A DNA stretch of 64,000 nt from Nonomuraea coxensis DSM 45129 (GCF_019397265.1 NZ_CP068985.1:1964501-2028500); one strand, 5' to 3'; numbered from the stretch's first letter, positions 31,885 to 40,767 are shown. Made by a program: numbers and translations. Notes: generated by a model from the letters alone, not told the origin.

Positions 31885-32676
31885 GTGCCCCCTGATGCGC
31901 GCCTGCGCGCGACCTTCGACGTGGCGGCCGAGACCTACCAGGACGCCCGCCCCGACTATCCGGGCGAGCTGTACGCCGACCTGCTCGCGATCACCGGGCT
32001 CAGGCCGCCGGCGCGGCTGCTCGAAGTGGGGTGCGGGCCGGGGAAGGCGACGGTGCCCCTCGCCCGGAGGGGCTTCACCGTCACGGCGGTGGAGCTCGGG
32101 CCCGCGCTGGCGGAGGAGGCGCGGCGGCGGCTGACCGGGTACGCCGGGGCGTCGGTGGTCACGTCGGCGTTCGAGGAGTGGGAGCCGCCGGCGGGGGTGC
32201 GTTTCGACCTGGTGTACGCGGCCACGGCCTGGAAGTGGGTGGATCCGGCGGTCAGGTACGACAAGGCCGCCGGCCTGCTCGCCCCCGGCGGTCACCTGGC
32301 CGTGTGGAACGCCGACCACGCGCTGCCCGTCGGCTTCGACCCCTTCTTCGCCGAGATCCAGAAGGTCTACGAGGAGATCGGCGAGGGACACCCCGGCCCG
32401 TGGCCGCCGCCGGAGGACCGGGCCGATCCCACCGCGGCCGAGTTCGCCGCCTCCGGGCGGTTCACGGTGGTGGCGGCGCGGCGCTACCTGTGGGCGCTGC
32501 GCTACACGGCGGACGCCTACCTCGCGCTGCTCGACACGTTCTCCGGTCATATCGCCATGGAGCCGGACAAGCGGGCGCACCTCTACCGGGAGATCCGCCG
32601 CCTGCTCGCCGCCCGCCCGGACGGGCGGCTCACCCGCCACTGGTCGGCCGTCCTGACGGTCGGCCGCCGGTCGTGA
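31885..32676 (+). CDS. Class I SAM-dependent methyltransferase
   Basis: 263 residues. The SAM motif is RLLEVGCGPGKATVPLARRGFTVTAVELGP, followed by FDLVYAATAWKWVDPAVRYDKAAGLLAPGGHLAVWN (motifs II-III). N-terminal ATFDVAAETYQDARPDYP is typical of UbiE/COQ5-like small-molecule methyltransferases. The acceptor substrate is unknown. Start GTG 31885 is chosen because the conserved N-terminus begins there; a leader sequence with GGGAGA lies very close. Single gene followed by a small hypothetical gene. Confidence 0.85.
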   Translation: MPPDARLRATFDVAAETYQDARPDYPGELYADLLAITGLRPPARLLEVGCGPGKATVPLARRGFTVTAVELGPALAEEARRRLTGYAGASVVTSAFEEWEPPAGVRFDLVYAATAWKWVDPAVRYDKAAGLLAPGGHLAVWNADHALPVGFDPFFAEIQKVYEEIGEGHPGPWPPPEDRADPTAAEFAASGRFTVVAARRYLWALRYTADAYLALLDTFSGHIAMEPDKRAHLYREIRRLLAARPDGRLTRHWSAVLTVGRRS

Positions 32677-32756
32677 GCGGTTCAGGACGCGGCGAGGCCC
32701 GCCGCGCCCCGGGGCGTGGCAAGCTGGACTCGACGGCCGGAACGAGGAGATCGACG

Positions 32757-33044
32757 ATGACTGACCCAGCCCTACGGCGCACCCCGCTGACCCCGGACGA
32801 GCGCGTCCGCGCCGAGGCGGGCTTCGTCCCGCTGGTGACCGAGCACCTGCGGGCGAGCGGCCGGTTCAGGATCACCGCCGACAGCCCCGAGATGGCCGAC
32901 CTGTGGCAGTCGGTGGCCCGCCAGGCGGGGGAGGTGCTGCGGCGGCCGGTGGTGAGTTACGCCAACGGCCGCGACATCGTGATCATGTTCGGCGGCGAGC
33001 CGTCGAACATGCCGGTGAGCGTGACGGCTCAGAACGAGCCGTAA
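32757..33044 (+). CDS. Small protein of unknown function
   Basis: 95 residues. MTDPALRRTPLTPDERVRAE, a predicted helical middle (VPLVTEHLRASGRFRITADSPEMADLWQSVARQAGEVL) and an end with strands (VVSYANGRDIVIMFGG). No motif I recognise. GAGGAG precedes the ATG at good spacing and codon use is typical for the genome, so I accept it as real. The 3' end overlaps the convergent DHFR-like gene by 16 bases. Confidence 0.6.
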   Translation: MTDPALRRTPLTPDERVRAEAGFVPLVTEHLRASGRFRITADSPEMADLWQSVARQAGEVLRRPVVSYANGRDIVIMFGGEPSNMPVSVTAQNEP

Positions 33045-33628
33045 CTCGGCTTGCCCGCCGGCCGGTAGACGTTGAGCACGCAGCCGCTCTCGGCCGTCGC
33101 CGACTCGATCAGGCGCAGCGCCGTCGGCACCCGGCCCGGCTCGAACAGCCGCTTCCCGCTGCCCAGGACGACCGGGAACGTCCACAGCCGCAGCTCGTCG
33201 ATCAGCCCCCGGTCCAGCAGCGCCTGGGCGAGCATGCCGCTGCCGTGGACCTGCAGCTCGCGGCCGGGCCGCGCGCGCAGCGCCGCGATGTCGTCCAGCG
33301 AGCGGACGATCGTCGTGTTGTGCCAGTCCGCGCTCTTCATGGTGGTCGAGACGACATACTTCGGCAGCGCGTTGAGCGGCCCTGCGATGGGGTCGTCCGG
33401 GTCGGTGACGGCCGGCCAGTGGCCGGCGAAGATGTCGTACGTCCGCCGCCCCAGCAGGAACGCGTCCGCCTCGCCGAACCAGCGGATGATCTGCGCCCCC
33501 GTGTCCTCGCCGGCGTAGGGGAACTGCCAGCCGCCGTGCTCGAAGCCGCCGCTGGTGTCCTCCTCGGGGCCGCCAGGTCCCTGCATGACGCCGTCCAGTG
33601 ACAGGAACGTCGCCAAGGTGATCTTCAT
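33029..33628 (-). CDS. Dihydrofolate-reductase/RibD-like oxidoreductase
   Basis: 199 residues. RibD C-terminal/DHFR-like fold: ITLATFLSLDGVMQGPGGPEED, DAFLLGRRTYDIFAGHWP, KYVVSTTMKSADWHNT, ELQVHGSGMLAQALLDRGLIDELRLWTFPVVLGSGKRLF. Binds NADPH; the substrate of this widespread actinobacterial group is unknown. A GAGAAGGAGAA site precedes the ATG. Monocistronic, convergent with the small hypothetical gene. Confidence 0.9.
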   Translation of the reverse strand: MKITLATFLSLDGVMQGPGGPEEDTSGGFEHGGWQFPYAGEDTGAQIIRWFGEADAFLLGRRTYDIFAGHWPAVTDPDDPIAGPLNALPKYVVSTTMKSADWHNTTIVRSLDDIAALRARPGRELQVHGSGMLAQALLDRGLIDELRLWTFPVVLGSGKRLFEPGRVPTALRLIESATAESGCVLNVYRPAGKPSYGSF

Positions 33629-33703
33629 ACCGTTCTCCTTCTCGTTCAGGTATCAGGAGAGACCGGCGCGGGCCGGAGAACTCATCGCCCGTCCGCGAGA
33701 AGA

Positions 33704-35143
33704 TCAGGCCGTGGGCACGGGCTCCCGTAGCGGCAGGCGCACCTCGAACCATGTCTCGCCCGGCACCGAGCGCACCTTGATCTCGCCGCCGTGCCGGCCG
33801 GCCACGATGCGGTAGGAGATGTCCAGGCCGAGCCCCGTGCCCTCGCCCACGCTCTTGGTCGTGAAGAACGGCTCGAAGATGCGGTCCAGGATCGCCTCGG
33901 GCACCCCGTGGCCGGTGTCGCCGATCTCGACGATCGCCTCGTCCTCGTCGTGCGCCGTGCGGACGGTGAGGGTGCCGACGTCCTCCATGGCGTCGAGGGC
34001 GTTGTGGATGAGGTTCGTCCACACCTGGTTGAGCTCGCCGGCGTAGCAGGGGATGGGTGGCAGCGTGCGGTCGTAGTCAGTGACCACCGTGATGCCGGGC
34101 GGGATCTTGCCGCGGAAGATGGCGAGCGTGCTGTCGAGCAGCTCGTGCACGTCCACGTTCTGGAACGGCGCCCGGTCCATCTGGGAGTACTGCTTCGCCG
34201 AGCGGATCAGCGTGGTGATGCGCTCGGTCGCCTCGCCCACCTCGCTCAGCATCTGTGAGATCTCGACGGCCTCGGCCAGCCAGCGCACCGCCGCCGGGGC
34301 GTGCTCCTCGCCCACCTTCGCCCGGATCTTCTCCAGGTCCTCCGGCGAGAACTCGGCCTGGACCAGCGCGGGGGCGAGGTCCCAGGCGTCCTCGACGCCC
34401 AGCTCGTCCAGCGCCTCGCCGAGCTCGTCCTCGGCGTCGGAGATCTGCAGCGGCGAGCGCTGCGGCTGCTTGCCCAGCTTGTTCGTGCACGCCTCCTGCG
34501 CGTCGATGAGCGCCCGCAACTTCTCCGGCGGGATGCCGTCCTCGGCGAGCTGGGCGAGCTGCAGCCGGGAGTTCTTGATGAGCTGGCGCAGCTCGCCGAC
34601 GGCGCGTACGGCCGCCGCGGCCGGGTTGTTCAGCTCGTGGGTGAGGCCGGCGGTGATCGTGCCGAGCGCGGTCAGCCGCTGCCGCCGGTCGATGATCTCG
34701 CGCTGCATGCGCCCGCCCGACAGCATGCCGTCCAGCAGGTGCATCGCCATCGGGAACCATTCGGCCACGATGTAGGCGAACTTCCTGGCGGGCAGGATGA
34801 ACATCCGCGACGGGGCGGTGGCGCGCAGCGTGTGCTGGTAGGTCTGGGGGGCGCGGTCGCCGAGGTAGGCGCTGGTGGCGCCGCCGTACACGCCGGGCTG
34901 GGAGGCGCGCGGCATGGCGACGGTGCCGGCGCTGACCGTCTCGCTGATCATCTGGATCTCGCCCTCGATCAGCACGGCGAAGCAGTCGGCCGGCTCGCCC
35001 TGCCGGACGATGTCCTCGTCGGCCGCGAACGTGGCCATCCGGCCGCTGTCGGCGAGCTTGGTGAGCTGGGCGTCGGTCAGCCGCTCGAACAGGAAGAGCT
35101 TGCGCAGCTCGTCGATGTCGACGCGGGCGTCTGTCTCGGTCAC
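33704..35143 (-). CDS. Sensor histidine kinase with N-terminal cyclic-nucleotide-binding domain
   Basis: 479 residues. Residues about 10-135 form a cNMP-binding (Crp-like) domain (LFLFERLTDAQLTKLADSG and EDIVRQGEPADCFAVLIEGEI). The phospho-acceptor helix is LTAGLTHELNNPAAAAVRAV. The HATPase domain has NQVWTNLIHNALDAM, GDTGHGVP, IFEPFFTTKSVGEGTGLGL. No membrane segment, so it senses an internal signal. The gene overlaps the upstream response-regulator/reductase fusion by four bases, making a coupled pair. A regulator fused to a flavin reductase suggests redox input or output. Confidence 0.92.
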   Translation of the reverse strand: MTETDARVDIDELRKLFLFERLTDAQLTKLADSGRMATFAADEDIVRQGEPADCFAVLIEGEIQMISETVSAGTVAMPRASQPGVYGGATSAYLGDRAPQTYQHTLRATAPSRMFILPARKFAYIVAEWFPMAMHLLDGMLSGGRMQREIIDRRQRLTALGTITAGLTHELNNPAAAAVRAVGELRQLIKNSRLQLAQLAEDGIPPEKLRALIDAQEACTNKLGKQPQRSPLQISDAEDELGEALDELGVEDAWDLAPALVQAEFSPEDLEKIRAKVGEEHAPAAVRWLAEAVEISQMLSEVGEATERITTLIRSAKQYSQMDRAPFQNVDVHELLDSTLAIFRGKIPPGITVVTDYDRTLPPIPCYAGELNQVWTNLIHNALDAMEDVGTLTVRTAHDEDEAIVEIGDTGHGVPEAILDRIFEPFFTTKSVGEGTGLGLDISYRIVAGRHGGEIKVRSVPGETWFEVRLPLREPVPTA

Positions 35144-36789
35144 TGTTTCTCCAGGTAGCGGTGCACGAGCGCGACGGCCATCGCGCCCTCCCCGACGGCG
35201 GAGGCCACCCTCTTGATCGACTCGGCGCGCACGTCGCCCGCGGCGAACACCCCGGGCACGTTGGTCTCCAGGTAGTACGGCTCACGCCGCAGCGGCCAGT
35301 TGCGCGGCCGCCTGCCCCCCTGGACCAGGTCGGGCCCGGTGAGCACGAACCCGCGCGGGTCGCGCTCGACGGTCTCGCCCAGCCACGACGTGAACGGCTC
35401 CGCGCCGATGAACACGAACAGCCACTGGGCGTCGACCGTGCGCTCCTCGCCCCTGGTCGACAGCGTCAGCCGCTCCAGGTGCCCCGTGCCGCCGCCGCCG
35501 GCGACCTCGGTCTCCAGGTGCACCTCGATGTTGGGGATCGCGGCGATCTGCTCGATGAGGTAATGGGACATGGACTTCTCCAAACCATCACCCCTCACCA
35601 ACAAATGAACCTTGCTCGCGAATCCCGCCAGGTAGACGGCGGCCTGCCCGGCCGAGTTGGCCGCGCCCACGATGTGGACCTCGGCGTCGGAGCAGGCGGG
35701 CGCCTCGGTGAGGGCCGCGCCGTAGAAGACGCCGCGGCCGACGAACTCGTCCAGGCCCGGCGCGTCCAGCCGCCGGTAGGTGACCCCGGTGGCCAGGATC
35801 ACGGCGTGCGCGGCGATCTCGCCGCCGTCCTTGAAGCCGACCACGCGGGCCTGGCCGCGCGGCTCCAGCAGGGTCACCTTGCGCGCGGTCAGCAGCTCGG
35901 CGCCGAACTTCAGCGCCTGCCGCCGCGCCCGGTCGGCGAGCTGCTGGCCGGAGACGCCGTCGGGGAAGCCCAGGTAGTTCTCGATCCGGGAGCTCTGGCC
36001 CGCCTGGCCGCCCGAGGAGTGCGACTCGACGAGCACGGTGTTGAGCCCCTCCGAGGCGCCGTAGACGGCCGCGCCCAGCCCGGCGGGGCCGCCGCCGACC
36101 ACGATCAGGTCGTAGAAGTCGGTGGCCGGGGTGGTGGACAGGCCCACGGCCGTGGCCAGCGTGGCCTGGTCGGGCGACTCCAGCGTGGTGCCGTCGGTGG
36201 TGACCACGAGCGGCAGGTGGCAGCCCTCGCCGGCCGCCTTCACGAGCTGCGCGCCCTCCGGGTCCTCGGCGAGCATCCACTGGTACGGCACGTGGTTGCG
36301 GGCCAGGAAGTCACGCACCCGGTACGACTGCGCCGACCACCGGTCGCCCACCACCCGCAGCTCCGAGCGCTCGATCCGGTCGGTGCGCAGCCAGGCGTCG
36401 AGCTGCCCGTCGATGACCGGGTAGAACTTCTCCTCCGGCGGGTCCCACGGCTTGAGCAGGTAGTGGTCGAGGTCCACCACGTTGATCGCCTGGATGGCCG
36501 CCTCGGTGTCGGCGTAGGCGGTCAGCAGCACGCGCCGCGCGTACGGGTACATGTCCATGGCGGCTTCGAGGAACTGCACGCCGTTCATCTGCGGCATGCG
36601 GTAGTCGGCCAGGATGGCCGCCACGTCGTCGCCGCGCAGCCGCATCTCCTTGACCGCCTCGATGCCGTCGAGGGCGGTCTCGGCACGGACGATGCGATAT
36701 TCCTGGCCGTAGCGGCGTCGCAGGTCGCGCGCCACCGCCCGCGACACGCCCGGGTCGTCGTCCACGGTCACGATGACCGGCTTGTCCAT
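35140..36789 (-). CDS. Response regulator fused to thioredoxin-reductase-like flavoprotein lacking the CxxC
   Basis: 549 residues. Residues 1-125: receiver domain (VIVTVDDDPGVSRAVARDL, phospho-Asp in AAILADYRMPQMNGVQFLEAA, YLLKPW). Residues about 135-210: a glutaredoxin/thioredoxin-like segment. Residues about 225-549: FAD/NAD reductase of the thioredoxin-reductase family (DLIVVGGGPAGLGAAVYGASEG, VILATGV, GVFAAGDVRAESIKRVASAVGEGAMAVAL). The dithiol C-x-x-C region reads ALTEAPACSDAEVHIVG, so the redox pair is absent. It is predicted to be a phosphorylation-controlled flavoprotein. Coupled to the cNMP-domain kinase by ATGA. Confidence 0.9.
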   Translation of the reverse strand: MDKPVIVTVDDDPGVSRAVARDLRRRYGQEYRIVRAETALDGIEAVKEMRLRGDDVAAILADYRMPQMNGVQFLEAAMDMYPYARRVLLTAYADTEAAIQAINVVDLDHYLLKPWDPPEEKFYPVIDGQLDAWLRTDRIERSELRVVGDRWSAQSYRVRDFLARNHVPYQWMLAEDPEGAQLVKAAGEGCHLPLVVTTDGTTLESPDQATLATAVGLSTTPATDFYDLIVVGGGPAGLGAAVYGASEGLNTVLVESHSSGGQAGQSSRIENYLGFPDGVSGQQLADRARRQALKFGAELLTARKVTLLEPRGQARVVGFKDGGEIAAHAVILATGVTYRRLDAPGLDEFVGRGVFYGAALTEAPACSDAEVHIVGAANSAGQAAVYLAGFASKVHLLVRGDGLEKSMSHYLIEQIAAIPNIEVHLETEVAGGGGTGHLERLTLSTRGEERTVDAQWLFVFIGAEPFTSWLGETVERDPRGFVLTGPDLVQGGRRPRNWPLRREPYYLETNVPGVFAAGDVRAESIKRVASAVGEGAMAVALVHRYLEKQ

Positions 36790-36806
36790 GCCGTTGCCTC
36801 TCCCCT

Positions 36807-36827
36807 TTGGTCCCGAAAATTGGTCCC
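36807..36827. repeat. Direct repeat TTGGTCCC upstream of the response-regulator fusion
   Basis: TTGGTCCC at 36807-36814 and again at 36820-36827, 13 bases apart, in the 108-base divergent region before the TetR gene. On the minus strand the copies read GGGACCAA and precede the GGGGAGAGG ribosome site. May be half-sites for a regulator or the TetR protein. Confidence 0.4.
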
Positions 36828-36897
36828 TAAAGGAAGCATGTCATGCGGGGGCGAACAGGCGGGAATCCGCTCGGCCGGCCGCTCCTATGATGGGCGG

Positions 36898-37470
36898 ATG
36901 GGCACCCGCGAGCGCATCGTCGACGCCGCCGAGCAGGTCGTTCGCGAGTTCGGCATCGTGGGCGCGACCACCAAGCGCATCGCGTCGGCGGCCGGCTGCT
37001 CCGAGGCGCTGCTCTACAAGCACTTCCCGGGCAAGGAGTCGCTGCTGCTGGCCGTGCTGCTGGAGCGGCTGCCCGCGCTCGGTCCCGCGCTCACCCGGCT
37101 GCGGCTCGTGATCGGCTCCGGTGACGTGGCCGACCACCTCACCGTGTTCACGCTGGCCGCGCTGGAGTTCTACACGCGGGCGGCGGGCATCGCCGCGGGC
37201 GTGCTGGCCGACCCCTCGCTCACGGAGGGCTTCCGCGCCATGCTCGCGAGGAGCGGGTCGGGCCCGCACGTGCCGATCCAGGCGCTCGCCGAGGTGATCG
37301 CCGGTGAGCAGGCCCGCGACCGGATCGACCCGAAGCTCGATCCGGGCGCCGCGGCGTCCATGCTCATGGGCGCCTGCTTCCACCGGGCCAACCTGTCCTG
37401 CTACGTCGACCTGCCCGACGACGACGCCGTCTGGGCCGCCGCGATCGTGGGCACGCTGCTCAGGCGATGA
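36898..37470 (+). CDS. TetR-family regulator
   Basis: 190 residues. TRERIVDAAEQVVREFGIVGATTKRIASAAGCSEALLYKHFPGKESLLLAV is a clear helix-turn-helix. The C-terminal domain (LAEVIAGEQARDRIDPKLDPGAAASMLMGACF) is of the AcrR type without a diagnostic ligand motif. Divergent from the two-component/reductase operon and convergent with an SDR gene whose 3' end it overlaps by 11 bases. Target unknown; the repeat at 36807-36827 is one candidate. Confidence 0.87.
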   Translation: MGTRERIVDAAEQVVREFGIVGATTKRIASAAGCSEALLYKHFPGKESLLLAVLLERLPALGPALTRLRLVIGSGDVADHLTVFTLAALEFYTRAAGIAAGVLADPSLTEGFRAMLARSGSGPHVPIQALAEVIAGEQARDRIDPKLDPGAAASMLMGACFHRANLSCYVDLPDDDAVWAAAIVGTLLRR

Positions 37471-38221
37471 CGCGGCTCTCGCCGCCGTCGACCAGCAGCG
37501 ACACCCCGTTCACGAACGAGGCCCGCTCGCTGGCCAGGAACGCCACGACGTCCCCCACCTCCTCGGGCCGCCCGATCCGGCCCACCGGCACACTCCTGCC
37601 ACGCTCGGCGAGCTTCTCCTCGCCGCCCGACGTCTGGCGCAGCCGGTCGGTGTCGATCGGGCCCGGCAGCACGTTGTTGACCAGCACGCCGTCGCCGGCG
37701 ACCTCGCGGGCGAGCGTGCGCACCACCCCGGCCACGGCCGAGCGGGTGGCGTTCGACAGGGCCAGGCCGTCCAGCGCCTCGCGCACCGACCGGCTGGTGA
37801 CCGTCACGATCCGGCCCCAGCCGCGGGCGCGCATCTCCGGCAGCACGGCGTGGATCAGGCGTACGGTGCCGAGCAGGTTGCGCTGGACGGCGACGTCCCA
37901 GTCGGCGAGGCTCGTGTCGGTGAAGCGGCCGGGCGGCGGGCCGCCCGCGTTGGCGACCAGGATGTCCACCGGGCCGAGCACGTCGCGGGTCTCCTCGACG
38001 ACGCGCCGGGCGGCCGACGGGTCCTCCACGTCGGCCAGCACGGCGTGCACGACCTTGCCGAACTCCTGCAGTTCCACGACCGCGTCCGCGAGCCGCTCAG
38101 GAGTGCGGCCGACGACGCAGACGTCGCAGCCCTCGCGCGCGAGGCTCTTGGCCGCGGCGAGTCCGATGCCCGCGCTGCCACCGGTGACCAGGGCGACCTT
38201 GCCCGAGATGCCGAGATCCAT
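37460..38221 (-). CDS. SDR-fold oxidoreductase with non-canonical active site
   Basis: 253 residues. The cofactor motif is intact (ALVTGGSAGIGLAAAKSLARE) and the family motif VANAGGPPPG present. The catalytic region reads VTVTSRSVREALDGLALSNATRSAVAGVVRTLA, where Tyr-x-x-x-Lys is replaced by Ser-x-x-x-Arg. C-terminal VNGVSLLVDGGES is standard. It belongs to the SDR subgroup in which the YxxxK pair is degenerate, so the activity is uncertain. Located nine bases from the sigma factor gene; it is the last gene of a leftward series. Confidence 0.8.
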   Translation of the reverse strand: MDLGISGKVALVTGGSAGIGLAAAKSLAREGCDVCVVGRTPERLADAVVELQEFGKVVHAVLADVEDPSAARRVVEETRDVLGPVDILVANAGGPPPGRFTDTSLADWDVAVQRNLLGTVRLIHAVLPEMRARGWGRIVTVTSRSVREALDGLALSNATRSAVAGVVRTLAREVAGDGVLVNNVLPGPIDTDRLRQTSGGEEKLAERGRSVPVGRIGRPEEVGDVVAFLASERASFVNGVSLLVDGGESRVIA

Positions 38222-38229
38222 GGGGCTGA

Positions 38230-39126
38230 CTATAGATCGTCCTGGCCCGCTGGGCGGACGCGGGCCAGTTTGTCCGGGTTGAGGATGCTGTAGATGCCGT
38301 GGATCCGGCCGTCCCTGATCTCGATCATGGTGAGCTGGTGGTTGTCACCGAACCGCGTCCACAGGGCCGGCAGGCCGTTGACCTCCAGCAGGCGGCCCTC
38401 GCCGTAGTCGAAGCGGCTGAGCAGGCCGCCGAGGAAGGCCACCACCTTGCGCCGGCCGAGGATCGGGCGCAGCGCGGCGCGCACCTTGCCGCCGCCGTCG
38501 TTCCAGGCCACGACGTCCTCGTGGAAGAGGTCCTTCAGCGCGTCGAGGTCGCCGCCGGACGCCGCCGCCATGAACCTGCGCAGCAGCCGCGTGTGGTCCT
38601 CCGCCGAGGGCGTGAACCGGTCGCGGCCCTCGGCCAGCCGCACCGAGGCCCGGCGGTGGAGCTGGCGGGCGTTGGCGACCGAGACGCCGACGATCTCCGA
38701 GATCTGGTCGTAGGGCAGCTCGAACGCCTCCCGCAGCACGAACACCGCCCGCTCCGGCGGCGACAGCCGCTCCATCAGGTGCAGCGTCGCGTAGGAGACG
38801 GTGTCGCGCAGCTCGGCGGTGTCCATCGGCCCCGCCTCGCCCGTCGCGACGGGCTCGGGCAGCCACGGCCCGGTGTACGCCTCCCGCTTCACCCGCGCCG
38901 AGCGGAGCTGGTCCAGCGCCAGCCGCGACACCACGGTCACCAGGAACGCCCGCGGCTCCCTGACCTGGGCACGGTCGGTGCCCTGCCAGCGCAACCAGGC
39001 CTCCTGCACCACGTCCTCGGCGTCCCACATGCTGCCCAGCAGGCGGTAGGCCAGCCCGAGCAGCGCCGGCCGGTGCTGTTCGAAGTCGCTGTCGGAGTCC
39101 GTTCGCGTCTCCACGTCAGGCATCAT
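38230..39126 (-). CDS. ECF RNA polymerase sigma factor, SigJ type with SnoaL-like C-terminus
   Basis: 298 residues. Sigma-2 region: HRPALLGLAYRLLGSMWDAEDVVQEAWLRWQ. Sigma-4: ATLHLMERLSPPERAVFVLREAFELPYDQISEIVGVSVANARQLHRRASVRL. A C-terminal SnoaL/NTF2-like domain (FMAAASGGDLDALKDLFHEDVVAWNDGGGKV) marks the SigJ group, in which this domain replaces or complements an anti-sigma factor. The ATG overlaps the epimerase stop (ATGA) behind GGAGGAG, so both are co-translated. Linked to oxidative-stress or cofactor responses in other actinobacteria; the target genes cannot be read here. Confidence 0.92.
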   Translation of the reverse strand: MMPDVETRTDSDSDFEQHRPALLGLAYRLLGSMWDAEDVVQEAWLRWQGTDRAQVREPRAFLVTVVSRLALDQLRSARVKREAYTGPWLPEPVATGEAGPMDTAELRDTVSYATLHLMERLSPPERAVFVLREAFELPYDQISEIVGVSVANARQLHRRASVRLAEGRDRFTPSAEDHTRLLRRFMAAASGGDLDALKDLFHEDVVAWNDGGGKVRAALRPILGRRKVVAFLGGLLSRFDYGEGRLLEVNGLPALWTRFGDNHQLTMIEIRDGRIHGIYSILNPDKLARVRPAGQDDL

Positions 39127-39992
39127 GCCGTCTCCTCCAGGAAGGCGGTGTGCCGGGGCCGCCAGTTCAGCAGCAGCCGCGCCCTGCAGTTGTCCGCGCC
39201 GCGCAGCCGGGTCATGTACGCCACCCCGAACGCCCCCACCGCCATCCGGGCGAGGAACGCCGGCACCCGCCGCGGCGGCGGCGCGCCCAGCCGCGCGGCG
39301 AACGCGGGCAGCCACTCGCGCATCGTCACGGGGGTGTCGTCCACGATGTTGAGCGCGCCGGTGACGTCCCGGTCGAGGGCGGCCACCACGGCGGTCGCGG
39401 CGTCGTGCGCGTGGGTGAACGACAGGACCGAGCCGCCGTCGCCGACGACCGGCATCCTGCCCGCCAGCACGGACCGCGTGGTCGAGCCGTCCTCGGCGTA
39501 GGCCGAGCCGGGGCCGGTCAGGTGCCCGAAGCGCAGCACCAGGCCGCCGGCCGCGACCGTCTGCCGCTCCAGCGACTCCAGCGCCGCCACCACCGGCCGG
39601 TACGCCGTGGGCGCCTCCCGCCACAGCGGCGCGTCCTCGTCGGCCAGGCCGGGCGCGGGCGCGTAGGCGTAGGCCAGGCCCTGGGCGATGATCCTGGCCC
39701 CGGGCGCCGCCTCGACGAGGGTGCGGGTGCCCTCGTCGCGCAGCCGGTTCGTCAGCGCGAACTGGCGGCCGATCCGGCGCGGGTCGATCACCGGCGGGAT
39801 GGCCGTGAGCAGGTGGACCACGGCGTCCGGCCGCACCCGCCGTACCGCGCGCACGGTCGCCTCCCTGTCGAGGGCGTCCACGGCGAGGTCACCGCGCCTG
39901 GACAGCGTCACCACCTCGTGGCCCACCGCCTTGAGCAGCGGGACGAGCTGCCGGCCGATCACGCCCGTCGCCCCCGCCACCAGAACCTTCAT
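39123..39992 (-). CDS. NAD(P)-dependent epimerase/dehydratase
   Basis: 289 residues, extended SDR fold. Cofactor motif MKVLVAGATGVIGRQLVPLL and VVHLLTAIPPV. The remainder (GLVLRFGHLTGPGSAYAEDGS, FTHAHDAATAVVAALDRDVTGALNIVDD) matches the atypical NAD-epimerase group that often accompanies SigJ. The first methionine has a GAGGAGGAGAC ribosome site. Operon with the sigma factor downstream. Substrate unknown; sugar-nucleotide or flavonol-like reductase activity is possible. Confidence 0.87.
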   Translation of the reverse strand: MKVLVAGATGVIGRQLVPLLKAVGHEVVTLSRRGDLAVDALDREATVRAVRRVRPDAVVHLLTAIPPVIDPRRIGRQFALTNRLRDEGTRTLVEAAPGARIIAQGLAYAYAPAPGLADEDAPLWREAPTAYRPVVAALESLERQTVAAGGLVLRFGHLTGPGSAYAEDGSTTRSVLAGRMPVVGDGGSVLSFTHAHDAATAVVAALDRDVTGALNIVDDTPVTMREWLPAFAARLGAPPPRRVPAFLARMAVGAFGVAYMTRLRGADNCRARLLLNWRPRHTAFLEETA

Positions 39993-40092
39993 GTCTCCTC
40001 CTCGTGTCCGGCTCGATGGATGGACGGGGGAGCGGGCCCGGACGTGACAGTCCCGGGTGGTCAAGTCATCACAACCGTGATGGGCTGGGCGA

Positions 40093-40767
40093 GTGGCAAG
40101 AAACCTGATCCTGTCAGGCGGCGTGTTCCACGACTTCGCCGCCACCTCGGCCGCCCTGGCGGAGGTGCTGGCCGAGGTGGGGGTCGACTCCGAGATCACC
40201 GAGGACATCGCGGGCGCGCTCGGCGAGCCCCCGGAGGTCCAGCTCATCACCGTCAACGCGCTGCGCTGGCGGATGCGCCAGGACCGCTTCGCCGGCCTGC
40301 GCCCCCGGTGGCGCTTCGAGTTGCCGGCCGGGGCCCGCACCACGATCCTCGACCATCTCGACCGGGGCGGCGGGCTGCTGTGCATGCACGCGGCGTCCAT
40401 CTGCTTCGACGACTGGCAGGGCTGGCCGCGCGTGCTCGGTGGCCGCTGGGCCTGGCCGAAGTCGCACCATCCGCCGCTCGGCTGGACCAGCGTGCGCGTC
40501 CACGGCGGGCATCCGGTGGTGGAGGGCCTGCGCGACTTCGACGTGGTGGACGAGGTCTACAGCGACCTCGACCTGCTGCCCGACGTCGAGCCGCTGGCCT
40601 CGGCGAACGGCCAGCCGCTGGTGTGGGCCCGGCCGGTGCGGCGCGGCCGGGTGTTCTACGACGCCCTCGGCCACGACACCCGCTCCTACGACAACGAGGT
40701 GCACAGGACGATGCTCAAGCGGGCCGCGCTCTGGCTGCTCAAGCGGCCGGTCACGGTGGCGGAGTAG
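40093..40767 (+). CDS. ThuA-domain protein
   Basis: 224 residues. ThuA-like class-I glutaminase-type fold: LILSGGVFHDF, GARTTILDHLDRGGGLLCMHAASICFDDW, HHPPLGWTSVRVHGGHPVVEGLRDFDVVDEVY, GRVFYDALGHDTRSYDNEVHRTMLKRAALWL. ThuA proteins take part in keto-disaccharide (trehalulose, trehalose) catabolism in other bacteria. Here no sugar genes adjoin. GTG start. It is convergent with the PPOX gene by 17 bases. Confidence 0.85.
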   Translation: MARNLILSGGVFHDFAATSAALAEVLAEVGVDSEITEDIAGALGEPPEVQLITVNALRWRMRQDRFAGLRPRWRFELPAGARTTILDHLDRGGGLLCMHAASICFDDWQGWPRVLGGRWAWPKSHHPPLGWTSVRVHGGHPVVEGLRDFDVVDEVYSDLDLLPDVEPLASANGQPLVWARPVRRGRVFYDALGHDTRSYDNEVHRTMLKRAALWLLKRPVTVAE

